Origin: Nitrosomonadaceae bacterium
Lineage (GTDB): Bacteria; Pseudomonadota; Gammaproteobacteria; Burkholderiales; Nitrosomonadaceae
DNA: 35,375 nt
Assembly: GCA_024644425.1 (NCBI GenBank)
Contig: JAHELA010000001.1
Location: 1-35,375, forward strand
Direction: 5' to 3'
The position numbers and the translations under genes are program-made. Shown piece by piece: positions 26,996 through 34,994 of this stretch. The notes below the pieces were generated by a model, which was given only the letters and a program-made list of their open reading frames with translations, was not told where the DNA came from and ran no database searches. Numbering within the stretch: position 1 is the stretch's first letter; every line of letters begins with the position of its first letter.

Positions 26996-28238
26996 GCTGA
27001 GAATCCGGCAGCAGTTGTCCGTCGTCAAGTAATTTTCTCTTAGGTAGAGGTAAATTACGGGCGTCTGAATGATGACACAAAAAATCTTTTACCTGCTGCT
27101 TATTTTCTTCGATAAATATCGAGCAGGTAACATAGAGCAATTTACCATCTCTCGACAGTGTCTGCCATAAAGCATTGAGAATTTTCTGCTGAATTTTGAC
27201 AAATCGAGCGAGGTCACTCTCACGACGCAGCCATTTGATATCAGGATGACGGCGCACCACGCCAGAAGCAGAGCATGGAGCATCAATCAAAATTCTATCG
27301 AATAATTTACCATCCCACCATTCTGATGGATTTGCTGCATTACCACAGATGGCATGATATTTATCGAATGTTAGGCGTTCAAGATTCTGTGTTACGAGAA
27401 CAAGTCGTTTTGGATCATTGTCAAGTGCAGTTAATTCTATGTCTGCTAGCTCTAGGAGATGCCCGCTTTTACCACCGGGAGCTGCACAAGCATCTAGTAT
27501 ATGCATTCCATCGTTTATGTCCAAAAAAATAGCAGCTAATTGCGCTCCCGCATCTTGTACCGAGACTAGTCCCTGAGAAAATCCTGGTAGTTTTTTCACG
27601 GTTACTGGTTGTTTGAGCTTGAGTGCTTTGTTCCATATTATCTGTGAGCTAATACCGCATTTATTAAGCTGGTCCTGATATTTCAACACACTAATTTTCT
27701 GTTGATTCACTCGTAATGACATTATAGGGTGCTGATTATTTGTTTCTAGTATTTTTTTATAGTTCTGGGGATATTCAACACGGAGTTTGTCTATCCACCA
27801 TTGTGGATGAGAATATTGTCCTACTTCATTTTCAGATATTGATTTAAGTAGAGTTTTGCGCTGGCGTACGAAACCACGTAACACTGCATTGATTAATCCT
27901 TGCGCTCCCCTGCTGCAATTTAGGCGCAAAGATGCTGTCACAGCATGATCAACTATTGCATAAGCAGAGCTTCTGCTATATTGCAATTGGTATAAGCCAA
28001 CTAGTAATAGACAGTACAAGTCTTGGTCTTTTAGTGGTTTGTTTATTAATCTTCTAAGCAAAGCATCAAGTTGTCCATAAAAGCGTAATACGCCATAGCT
28101 TATATCCTGAATAGCTCCGCGTTGTTGATCAGAAAGGGTAGTATGTTTATTCCACAACCCCTGCAACACGGCAGTAAGGCTTGCACCAGTTAGTACTTTA
28201 CCAACTGTGCGTGCTGCTAGGCACTGAATCTTAATCAT
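26958..28238 (-). CDS. rsmB: 16S rRNA (cytosine-967-C5)-methyltransferase RsmB
   Basis: A 426-residue AdoMet-dependent RNA methyltransferase (also called Sun/Fmu) that methylates C967 of 16S rRNA. An N-terminal NusB-like RNA-binding domain (about 1-135, including SRGAQGLINAVLRGF) leads into the Rossmann domain. The AdoMet motif is ILDACAAPGGKSGH (247-260), the acidic motif ALDNDPKR, and the two catalytic cysteines are C322 in DAPCSASG and C372 in YVTCSIF. The ending HDGFFYTLLQKV is typical. ATG overlaps the fmt stop by 4 bp (ATGA), so the two are probably translationally coupled. The 3' end overlaps the DUF4390 start. Confidence 0.96.
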   Translation of the reverse strand: MIKIQCLAARTVGKVLTGASLTAVLQGLWNKHTTLSDQQRGAIQDISYGVLRFYGQLDALLRRLINKPLKDQDLYCLLLVGLYQLQYSRSSAYAIVDHAVTASLRLNCSRGAQGLINAVLRGFVRQRKTLLKSISENEVGQYSHPQWWIDKLRVEYPQNYKKILETNNQHPIMSLRVNQQKISVLKYQDQLNKCGISSQIIWNKALKLKQPVTVKKLPGFSQGLVSVQDAGAQLAAIFLDINDGMHILDACAAPGGKSGHLLELADIELTALDNDPKRLVLVTQNLERLTFDKYHAICGNAANPSEWWDGKLFDRILIDAPCSASGVVRRHPDIKWLRRESDLARFVKIQQKILNALWQTLSRDGKLLYVTCSIFIEENKQQVKDFLCHHSDARNLPLPKRKLLDDGQLLPDSQHDGFFYTLLQKV

Positions 28239-29170
28239 GCTGGTATCGTAAAGCAGTCGCCAGGCTGCAGTGCATGCCCTGAAAGAAATTCCATTGCAGT
28301 TATCTTTTTTCCACCAGACTTTTGTACGACTTCAATCACTAAAGTTCCATTACCACATGCTACAGTTATGCCTTCTTGTCCTGTTGAAAGAATCTCACCT
28401 GGATTACCTGTAGTGTTGCTTGTTACTCTCGATTGCAATATTTTTAAAGGAAACCCATGTATTACAGAGTATGTGCCGGGATATGGATTGAATGCTCGTA
28501 CGGAACGACTAATTTTATCCGCACTCAATCGCCAGTCTATTTCTGCTTCCTTTTTATTAAGTTTTGGTGCATAACTAGCTTCCGCCTCATTTTGTGGGGT
28601 TGCCGTAAGGCTTCCATTTGATAAAAGATTTAGTGCTTCTATAATGCACTGTGATCCTAGTTTAGTAAGCTTGTCGTACAGAGTCTTAGTTGTATCATTA
28701 TGTGCGATAGGAATACTTCGTTGTATTAGTATGTCGCCAGTATCTAGACCTTGATCCATTTGCATGATGGTAATGCCGGTTTCTCGTTCGCCAGCCAAAA
28801 TTGCGCGCTGAATTGGTGCGGCACCACGCCAATGTGGCAACAAGGAAGCATGAATGTTGAGGCATCCAAGGCGCGGAATACTCAATACTTTTGCGGGTAA
28901 AATCAGCCCATAAGCTGCAACCACCATTACATCTGCACCGATAGTTGTTAGCTGTGTATATACTTCAGATTGATTTAATGAATGTGGTTGCAGTAGAGTA
29001 AGCTCATACTTTTGTGCTAGTAATTTAACTGCACTAACGTTTAATTTCATTCCTCGTCCAGCAGGACGGTCAGGCTGAGTCAGGACAAGAGCAATTTCAT
29101 ACCCTGAATTTATTAGTGTTTCAAGGGCATGGGCAGCAAATGTCGGTGTGCCGGCAAAAATGATTTTCAT
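28235..29170 (-). CDS. fmt: Methionyl-tRNA formyltransferase
   Basis: A 311-residue enzyme transferring the formyl group from 10-formyl-tetrahydrofolate to initiator Met-tRNA. The N-terminal catalytic domain begins MKIIFAGTPTFAAHAL. The triad is visible as N105 and H107 in NIHASLLPHWRGAAPIQRAI and D143 in GLDTGD. The C-terminal tRNA-binding domain includes the family segment FNPYPGTYS. Length and order are normal. It lies between def (118 nt upstream) and rsmB (4-bp overlap), the classic def-fmt-rsmB arrangement that groups formylation and deformylation of new proteins. Confidence 0.97.
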   Translation of the reverse strand: MKIIFAGTPTFAAHALETLINSGYEIALVLTQPDRPAGRGMKLNVSAVKLLAQKYELTLLQPHSLNQSEVYTQLTTIGADVMVVAAYGLILPAKVLSIPRLGCLNIHASLLPHWRGAAPIQRAILAGERETGITIMQMDQGLDTGDILIQRSIPIAHNDTTKTLYDKLTKLGSQCIIEALNLLSNGSLTATPQNEAEASYAPKLNKKEAEIDWRLSADKISRSVRAFNPYPGTYSVIHGFPLKILQSRVTSNTTGNPGEILSTGQEGITVACGNGTLVIEVVQKSGGKKITAMEFLSGHALQPGDCFTIPA

Positions 29171-29288
29171 GTTTAGCTAATTTATATACTGTTAGGCATC
29201 TTAATTTACGCCTGACACCTACATAAACCGTGAATAATCATGAAAGTAGCCCAATTAATCTTGGGTATATCAGTAAAAAGATTATTAG

Positions 29289-29792
29289 TTACATCACAGT
29301 TCGTTGTTGTTTTTTTAACTTTGCACGAAGTCTTGTTTGTTTTAATCGTGATAAGTACTCAACAAATACTTTTCCTATTAAGTGATCCATCTCATGCTGA
29401 ATGCATACTGCTAGCAATCCTTCAGCATCTAGCACAAAGGGATCTCCGTTAATATTCAGCGCCTTAACTGTAATATACTCAGCCCGCCGAACTTTCTCAA
29501 ATATTCCAGGCACTGACAGACAGCCTTCTTCATAGTCTGATTCACCAGAAGACGCGGTAATTTCTGGGTTGATTAATACGAGTAACTGGTCATGAGTGTT
29601 AGATGTGTCAATTACAATTACACATTGATGTACATCTACCTGTGTCGCTGCTAAGCCAATTCCAGGAGCAGCGTACATTGTATCTGCCATGTTGTGTACC
29701 AGAGCACGAACCTCATCTGTTACTTCAGACACTTTAGCTGCTACAGTATGCAGCCGTTCATCTGGGTATTGTAATATTCTCAATAGAGCCAT
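29289..29792 (-). CDS. def: Peptide deformylase
   Basis: A 167-residue metalloenzyme removing the N-formyl group from nascent proteins. The three family motifs are intact: GIGLAATQ (44-51), EEGCLSVPG with metal ligand C91, and [12 protein letters not shown] with ligands H133 and H137 and catalytic E134. The [14 protein letters not shown] start is typical. It opens the minus-strand run def, fmt, rsmB, DUF4390, ntrY, ntrX, and is divergent from the LysM gene across 158 nt that must hold both promoters. Sequence between the ATG and the upstream purines gives only a weak Shine-Dalgarno. Confidence 0.97.
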   Translation of the reverse strand: MALLRILQYPDERLHTVAAKVSEVTDEVRALVHNMADTMYAAPGIGLAATQVDVHQCVIVIDTSNTHDQLLVLINPEITASSGESDYEEGCLSVPGIFEKVRRAEYITVKALNINGDPFVLDAEGLLAVCIQHEMDHLIGKVFVEYLSRLKQTRLRAKLKKQQRTVM

Positions 29793-29950
29793 AAAGGTGA
29801 GCTAATTTAAGTCTATATTTAATAAATTAAATACAAAATTTAACTCATATTAACCTATTTTTTTTATATATTTTGCCGATAATTAAACCATGTGTCATTT
29901 TATATTACTGCGCCCAAGAAGCCGGGCTTTTTCAGTGACTGAGGATTTTC

Positions 29951-31171
29951 ATGCGTAATTCTATTATATCCATGATTTTACTCATGGGTTTTCTATTTGG
30001 GCCATCGGCTAATGCTGCCAATATTGAGCTTCATAGTAATATTCCTGATCGTTATGTTGTTGTTCCTGGCGATACGCTTTGGGGTATTGCTTCACGATTT
30101 TTGAAGGATCCCTGGCGCTGGCCGGAAGTCTGGGGATTAAATGAGGAAGAAATAAAAAATCCTCACAAGATTTATCCAGGGGATCTTATCGTACTTGAGA
30201 ATACTGCTGAAGGGAAAAGACTGCGGCTAATTAAAGGGGAGAACGTTACCCCTCTTCTGGGAGTGGATGAGATCATGGAAGAAAGATTGTCCCCTCTTGT
30301 GGGAGTAGAGAAAACCGAATCCGAGGCTATTCCAAGTATTCCAGTTGCAGCAATCGAGCCTTTCTTAAGTCAACCCCTGGTGATCGATAGAAACGGTCTC
30401 GAGAATGCCCCATTAGTACTTGGTACTAGTGATAACCGTATGGTATTGAGTCAAGGTGATCTTGTTTATGCTGAAAACATGCCAAAAGACAAAGGCCCAT
30501 CGTGGCAAATTTTTCGCCCAGGGAAGCCTCTAAGAGACCCTGATCAAGATACAGATACAATATGGTCCGATCAGTATGCATGGGTGGCGGATTTTTTGCT
30601 TCTTACTGATCAAGATAACTTTTCGCACCTTTATGACGCGTGGTCACGTTCTGGCGAAATTCTAGGTTATGAGGCTGTTTATTTAGGAGATGCAAAAGTA
30701 GAGAAGTTTGATGACATTAGTACCATTTCTATTGTTAATTCTAAACAGGAAATATTCAAAGGTGATCGATTAGTTTTAGCTCCCCCACCAGCGTTTACTA
30801 ACTATGTTCCACATGCTCCGGACAAGGATATTAAGGGACGCATCATTTCAGTCTATGGCGGTGTTACAGAAATTGGCAAAAATACTATTGTTGTTCTGAG
30901 TAAAGGCGCGAATGATGGACTGGAAATAGGTAACGTCTTAGCCATCTATAAAACAAATTATTCCCAAACAAGTGATGATTCACATGATGTAACTCGCAGG
31001 TATGAATATGAAACCATAGTTAACGGCCCAGCCATACAGGAAACCATAGTGTTGCCTGAAGAGCGTGCTGGCCTAGTATTTATTTTCCGGGTATTTGAAA
31101 AGTTATCTTATGCACTGGTGATGCAAACTACACAACCAATTCGAATTCTTGATACAGTGCAAACCCCGTAG
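29951..31171 (+). CDS. Secreted LysM-domain protein
   Basis: A 406-residue exported protein. The signal peptide (1-22, MISMILLMGF-type core, cleavage after ANA) is followed by one LysM domain at about 35-82: RYVVVPGDTLWGIASRF, then WPEVWGLNEEEIKNPHKIYPG. LysM binds peptidoglycan. The remaining 320 residues are a beta-rich region of no named function to me, containing YAWVADFLLL and ISVYGGVTEIGKNTIVVLSKG. Two similar segments, TPLLGVDEIMEERL and SPLVGVEK, stand close together after LysM. The start has GAGGA six nt upstream. This gene is divergent from def and in betaproteobacteria normally precedes dprA, which here is only a remnant. A short GC hairpin followed by five T lies at 29912-29932 in the leader. 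Confidence 0.88.
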   Translation: MRNSIISMILLMGFLFGPSANAANIELHSNIPDRYVVVPGDTLWGIASRFLKDPWRWPEVWGLNEEEIKNPHKIYPGDLIVLENTAEGKRLRLIKGENVTPLLGVDEIMEERLSPLVGVEKTESEAIPSIPVAAIEPFLSQPLVIDRNGLENAPLVLGTSDNRMVLSQGDLVYAENMPKDKGPSWQIFRPGKPLRDPDQDTDTIWSDQYAWVADFLLLTDQDNFSHLYDAWSRSGEILGYEAVYLGDAKVEKFDDISTISIVNSKQEIFKGDRLVLAPPPAFTNYVPHAPDKDIKGRIISVYGGVTEIGKNTIVVLSKGANDGLEIGNVLAIYKTNYSQTSDDSHDVTRRYEYETIVNGPAIQETIVLPEERAGLVFIFRVFEKLSYALVMQTTQPIRILDTVQTP

Positions 31172-31807
31172 TATTTCTTATGCCATCGGCAAATTTCAGG
31201 ATATCAGCATTCCTTGCCCTCCTATTTGCGCTCTGGTTTTAATTCATTCGTCAATGTATAAGACTCATATATACTATAAAATAATAGCAAGTTGCTAAAC
31301 AGTACTTGGTTTGTACAGCCTGAATTGCCGTTTTCAGTTGACACCAGAGAAAGTTAACAATATAAATAATCATTTTTTAATGACTCATTGTGATGCAGAT
31401 ATCATGAGTGAGGAGTGGTAGCCGAGAGGCTTACTGTATTTATGTAATAACTTGACGGAAGAAACGGTATCCGCCATGCTGTTGTTAATGTATAAATTTT
31501 ATGGTTTAGCTGCAGATTGATAGTTTCATCCAGATCAATGCGGTTATGATAGGCTTTGATAAAGTAAGGATGGTTTAGCATCTCAAATTATCTTGAATGA
31601 TTTACAAATTATATTAGAACTAAAAATTAATCTTGACTTTCAGTTAAAACACTATATTGAATCACTGTAGAAAGATTAATTTACAAGTGGTCATACCTAA
31701 ATTTTGTTATTCAAATAGTTTTTTATCACATATCTTTTATTGCGGTAACTAGTCACCGCTCTTTTAAAAGCTGTTGTTGATAATTTGCAGATATTTACAG
31801 GAGTTTC
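31172..31807. other. Gene-less stretch between the LysM gene and topB
   Basis: The 636-nt gap occupies the place where dprA and smg stand in related genomes. Stops occur in all plus frames. Positions 31320-31520 read as the end of dprA. Beyond 31521 the same frame gives FHPDQCGYDRL, then two stops, then about 37 open codons ending near 31670; these could be smg debris, but the resemblance is too weak to call. The topB Shine-Dalgarno CAGGAG is at the end (31798-31803). No RNA gene or mobile element seen. Confidence 0.55.
31320..31520 (+). pseudogene. dprA: Remnant of dprA (C-terminal winged-helix part)
   Basis: One plus frame gives, after an internal TAG at 31419-31421, LYLCNNLTEETVSAMLLL and then FYGLAAD before TGA at 31518-31520. 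This matches the DprA C-terminal winged-helix pattern, where a segment of the form LCxxxxLTxExVSAMLLxLExxGLVA closes the protein. Before the TAG, the same frame reads QLTPEKVNN, as in the linker leading to that domain. About 200 nt of an expected 1.1 kb survive, with an in-frame stop, no start, and no Rossmann-fold core. The location between a LysM gene and topB is exactly where intact dprA is expected. DprA loads RecA onto incoming single-stranded DNA in natural transformation, so this copy cannot function. The identification rests on pattern matching by eye. Confidence 0.55.
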
Positions 31808-34378
31808 ATGGGTAAAACCTTAATCATAGCTGAAAAGCCATCCGTTGCTACTGATATTGCGCGGTCATTAGGTGGTTTCACCAAACATACTGACTACTTT
31901 GAGAGCGAGGAATATGTGTTGTCTTCGGCTATAGGCCATTTACTTGAACTAGTGGTACCAGAAAAATTTGAAGTCAAGCGAGGTAAATGGAGTTTTACAA
32001 ATTTACCCGTAATACCGCCTCACTTTGATCTCAATCCAATTGAAAAAACTAAGCCACGATTGAAGCTTCTAACAAAGCTCATTAAGCGTAAGGATGTAGA
32101 AGGGCTTATTAATGCATGTGATGCAGGACGGGAAGGCGAACTAATTTTTCATTACATTACACGTTATGTTGGCACAAAGAAACCAATCAAACGTTTATGG
32201 CTGCAATCAATGACGCCAACTTCAATCAGGGATGGTTTTACAAAATTGCTTGATGATACTGCCGTACAATCTCTAGCGAAGGCTGCTATTAGTAGATCTG
32301 AAGCAGACTGGCTAGTTGGTATCAATGGCACTCGTGCGATGACAGCGTTCAATTCCCAGGAAGGGGGGTTTCATAAAACTACTGTAGGACGGGTACAGAC
32401 GCCCACTTTAGCAATTCTGATTGAACGTGAAGAAACAATCAAAAAGTTTGTCCCACGTAGCTACTGGGAGATACATGGTAACTTTGCTGCGAAAGTTGGT
32501 AGCTATAGTGGGCGTTGGTTTGATGAAACGTTCAAAAAAGATAAGCAAGACAGTGAACAAAAAGCTGAACGTGTGTGGGATCAAGAGAAAGCCGAGTCAA
32601 TCTGTAAAAAATGTCAAGGTAAATCAGGCGTGGTCAGCGAAGAGAGTAAACCTACTACGGAAATCTGTCCACAGTTATATGATCTTACTAGTTTGCAACG
32701 TGATGCTAATGGACGCTTTGGTTTTTCTGCCAAAGTAACGCTTGGACTTGCTCAGGCTTTATATGAAAAACATAAGGTGTTGACATATCCACGTACTGAT
32801 TCACGTGCATTGCCAGAAGATTACATTTCAACTGTGAGAGATACCCTAGATTCACTTAAATCCTCCAAATATGGCATATTTGCGAAGAAAATTTTAAAAG
32901 AGGAAAGAGTCAAATCAAATAAACGTATTTTTAACAATTCTAAAATATCAGACCATTTTGCTATTATTCCAACCTTACTTGCGCCTAAGAATCTTAATGA
33001 TGTTGAACAGAAACTTTATGATCTAGTTACTAAACGTTTTCTAGCAATCTTTTATCCAGCTGCTGAATTTCTTGTAACTACCCGTGTCACTAGAGTTGAG
33101 AGTGAAGCATTTAAAACTGAAGGTAAAGTAATGGTTAATCCTGGATGGCAGGCAGTCTATGGGCGCGAGGTACAAAATAACGGAATGGTTAATGACTCAA
33201 CTTTAGTAGCTGTTAAGCAGGGTGAGAATGTTCTTGCAGATGAAGTAAAAGTCGCCATAAACCAGACTCGACCACCAGCAAGATTTAATGAAGCTACTTT
33301 GTTATCAGCTATGGAAAGTGCGGGTAAATTGATAGATGATGAGGAACTGCGTGAAGCTATGAGTGCAAAAGGGTTAGGCACGCCTGCTACACGCGCTTCG
33401 ATCATTGAGGGATTGGTCCTAGAGAATTACTTGCAGCGTGTGGGTCGAGAGTTACATCCTACTGCTAAGGCATTTTCCTTGATTATACTTTTACGCGGAT
33501 TGAAAGTATCCGAACTTACGTCTCCCGAATTGACCGGAAACTGGGAATTTAAGCTACGCCAGATTGAGCAGGGTAAACTTGAGCGTGAGTCTTTTATGGA
33601 AGAAATTGCTGACATGACTCGTCATATGGTGGAACAGGCGAAAGGTCATCGCGGCGAAACAATAAGCGGGGATTTCTCTACACTTAATTCACCGTGCCCT
33701 AAATGTGGAGGTGTCATACAGGAGACTTACAAGAAATTCCAATGTAAAAAATGTAACTTTGCGTTATGGAAAATTCTTGCAGGAAGACAATTTGAGGTGA
33801 ATGAAATGGAAGACCTGATTACAAAACGGGAGGTAGGTCCTCTACAGGGTTTTCGCAGCAAAATGGGGAGATTATTTAATGCAAACATAAAGCTTACACA
33901 CGAATATGAAATGAAATTTGATTTTGGTGAAACCAACGATGAGGATACAGAAGAGATAGACTTTTCTGGCCAAGAACCTTTAGGAAAATGTTTAAGGTGT
34001 GATGGTAAGGTATTTGAGCATGGCATGAGTTATGTTTGTGAAAAAGCTATTGGTGCTACACGCACATGTAATTTTAAAACTGGAAAGATAATTCTTAAGC
34101 GACCTATCGAAAGAGAACAGGTTTTTAAGTTATTACACTATGGAAAAACAGATTTACTGTCCAAGTTTATTTCCAGGAAGGGAAGACCATTTTCAGCCTA
34201 TCTAGTAGCTGGTGAGGATGGAAAAACAAGTTTTGAATTTGAGCCCAGAAAAGCAAAATTAGAATCAGTAACTAAAACGATTAAGCCCAAAGCAAAAAAA
34301 GCAAAATTAGAATCAGTAACTAAAACGATTAAGCCCAAAGCAAAAATATCAGTTAATAAGAAATCAATTGCTCGTTAA
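31808..34378 (+). CDS. topB: DNA topoisomerase III (type IA)
   Basis: An 856-residue type IA topoisomerase that relaxes and decatenates DNA through a transient 5'-phosphotyrosyl break. The Toprim domain carries E9 (IIAEKPSVA) and the acidic cluster DAGREGELI from D105. The active-site tyrosine is Y327 in LTYPRTDSRALPEDY. TVGRVQTPTL and ATRASIIEGL are further family boxes. Beyond the E. coli TopB length (about 650 residues) it has C-terminal zinc-finger-like segments: CPKCGGVI with CKKCNF (about 620-650), then CLRCDGKVFEHGMSYVC with a later CNF. A lysine-rich tail of two identical 16-residue repeats follows. A good Shine-Dalgarno (CAGGAG) precedes ATG. This position, after dprA and smg, is the usual betaproteobacterial one. 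Confidence 0.95.
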   Translation: MGKTLIIAEKPSVATDIARSLGGFTKHTDYFESEEYVLSSAIGHLLELVVPEKFEVKRGKWSFTNLPVIPPHFDLNPIEKTKPRLKLLTKLIKRKDVEGLINACDAGREGELIFHYITRYVGTKKPIKRLWLQSMTPTSIRDGFTKLLDDTAVQSLAKAAISRSEADWLVGINGTRAMTAFNSQEGGFHKTTVGRVQTPTLAILIEREETIKKFVPRSYWEIHGNFAAKVGSYSGRWFDETFKKDKQDSEQKAERVWDQEKAESICKKCQGKSGVVSEESKPTTEICPQLYDLTSLQRDANGRFGFSAKVTLGLAQALYEKHKVLTYPRTDSRALPEDYISTVRDTLDSLKSSKYGIFAKKILKEERVKSNKRIFNNSKISDHFAIIPTLLAPKNLNDVEQKLYDLVTKRFLAIFYPAAEFLVTTRVTRVESEAFKTEGKVMVNPGWQAVYGREVQNNGMVNDSTLVAVKQGENVLADEVKVAINQTRPPARFNEATLLSAMESAGKLIDDEELREAMSAKGLGTPATRASIIEGLVLENYLQRVGRELHPTAKAFSLIILLRGLKVSELTSPELTGNWEFKLRQIEQGKLERESFMEEIADMTRHMVEQAKGHRGETISGDFSTLNSPCPKCGGVIQETYKKFQCKKCNFALWKILAGRQFEVNEMEDLITKREVGPLQGFRSKMGRLFNANIKLTHEYEMKFDFGETNDEDTEEIDFSGQEPLGKCLRCDGKVFEHGMSYVCEKAIGATRTCNFKTGKIILKRPIEREQVFKLLHYGKTDLLSKFISRKGRPFSAYLVAGEDGKTSFEFEPRKAKLESVTKTIKPKAKKAKLESVTKTIKPKAKISVNKKSIAR
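34249..34344 (+). repeat. Two identical 48-bp tandem copies in the 3' end of topB
   Basis: Positions 34249-34296 are repeated exactly at 34297-34344. The in-frame 16-codon unit encodes AKLESVTKTIKPKAK-type sequence, a basic Lys-rich tail. Exact identity at the DNA level implies a recent duplication, probably by strand slippage around the poly-A run at the junction. Confidence 0.93.
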
Positions 34379-34462
34379 ATATGCCCGTAGTTTAATTCTG
34401 TGAGTACTAGAGAGCTTCGTCTGTCCTTAGCTTTGGCTCAATACAGTAACCAGTTAACAATG

Positions 34463-34484
34463 AAAAACCCTAAGCATTGCTTAG
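34463..34484 (-). terminator. Terminator of the small membrane-protein gene
   Basis: On the minus strand CTAAGC-AAT-GCTTAG (34470-34484) is followed by GGTTTTTC. This gives a short stem and U-tract 13 nt after the stop of the 34497-34754 gene. In the plus direction there is no U-tract, so it does not obviously serve topB. Confidence 0.5.
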
Positions 34485-34496
34485 AGGTAATATTAA

Positions 34497-34754
34497 TTAA
34501 AGGGGCGCGCCAAAGATAGCAGGAAAAAGGTATCTCAAAATAGATCCTGCGATCCAAATTATTAGAATCAAACTTGAAAGAACGGCCACTCCTTCTCCAA
34601 GGGTTGATATAAGTGTTGAGCCTAAGCTTCCATACTCTTCCTGCCCTGATTTATTTAGTCTGCTAATCCTGCGTTTTCTAACCCAAACATGAATCCATAT
34701 AACAACAGGAATAAGAATCACAGAGATTAATAAATTAAATTCTGGGTCGTCCAT
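34497..34754 (-). CDS. Small two-helix membrane protein of unknown function
   Basis: An 85-residue protein I do not recognise. A first hydrophobic helix spans about 7-26 (NLLISVILIPVVIWIHVWV). A basic cytoplasmic-type loop RKRRISRLNKSGQEEYGS follows, and a second helix about 54-78 (GVAVLSSLILIIWIAGSIL). By the positive-inside rule both termini should face outward. The gene looks real: GAGGTG stands a suitable distance before the ATG, stops bracket it on both sides, and a hairpin terminator follows. It is monocistronic, 240 nt downstream of mscL on the same strand and convergent with topB. Proximity to mscL hints at an osmotic or envelope role, but that is only context. Confidence 0.7.
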   Translation of the reverse strand: MDDPEFNLLISVILIPVVIWIHVWVRKRRISRLNKSGQEEYGSLGSTLISTLGEGVAVLSSLILIIWIAGSILRYLFPAIFGAPL

Positions 34755-34994
34755 AATTAGCGCACCTCTTTTGTAAAGTATTATTGCTTAAATATAAATT
34801 TTTGTTTCTAATATTATATTTCATCTGTGGCCTGTAGAAAAATGAACTCACGTAGCTTGCTAATTGCGCATTCTATGTATTTAAACTTAAGTTATCATAA
34901 TTTTTATTCACTGAATTTTGTAAGAGCCTGGTGTCTTTCTTCAATTCCATACAAGCACATAAAAAAATATATTGGATTTTAGATTATAAATCTA

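Noticed and set aside
29912..29932. Short GC hairpin GCCC/GGGC followed by five T before the LysM gene, possible attenuator or riboswitch expression platform
   Set aside because: Only a 4-bp stem, and no upstream aptamer-like structure is visible. Mentioned in the LysM entry only.
31521..31680. Possible smg (DUF494) remnant: FHPDQCGYDRL, two stops, then an open stretch ending in KHYIESL
   Set aside because: Position is right for smg, but only a few residues fit the family pattern and no conserved block is convincing. Left as part of the gene-less stretch.
34980..34994. TAGATT/AATCTA hairpin directly after the mscL stop
   Set aside because: Six AT-rich pairs without a U-tract on the minus strand; not a credible terminator.
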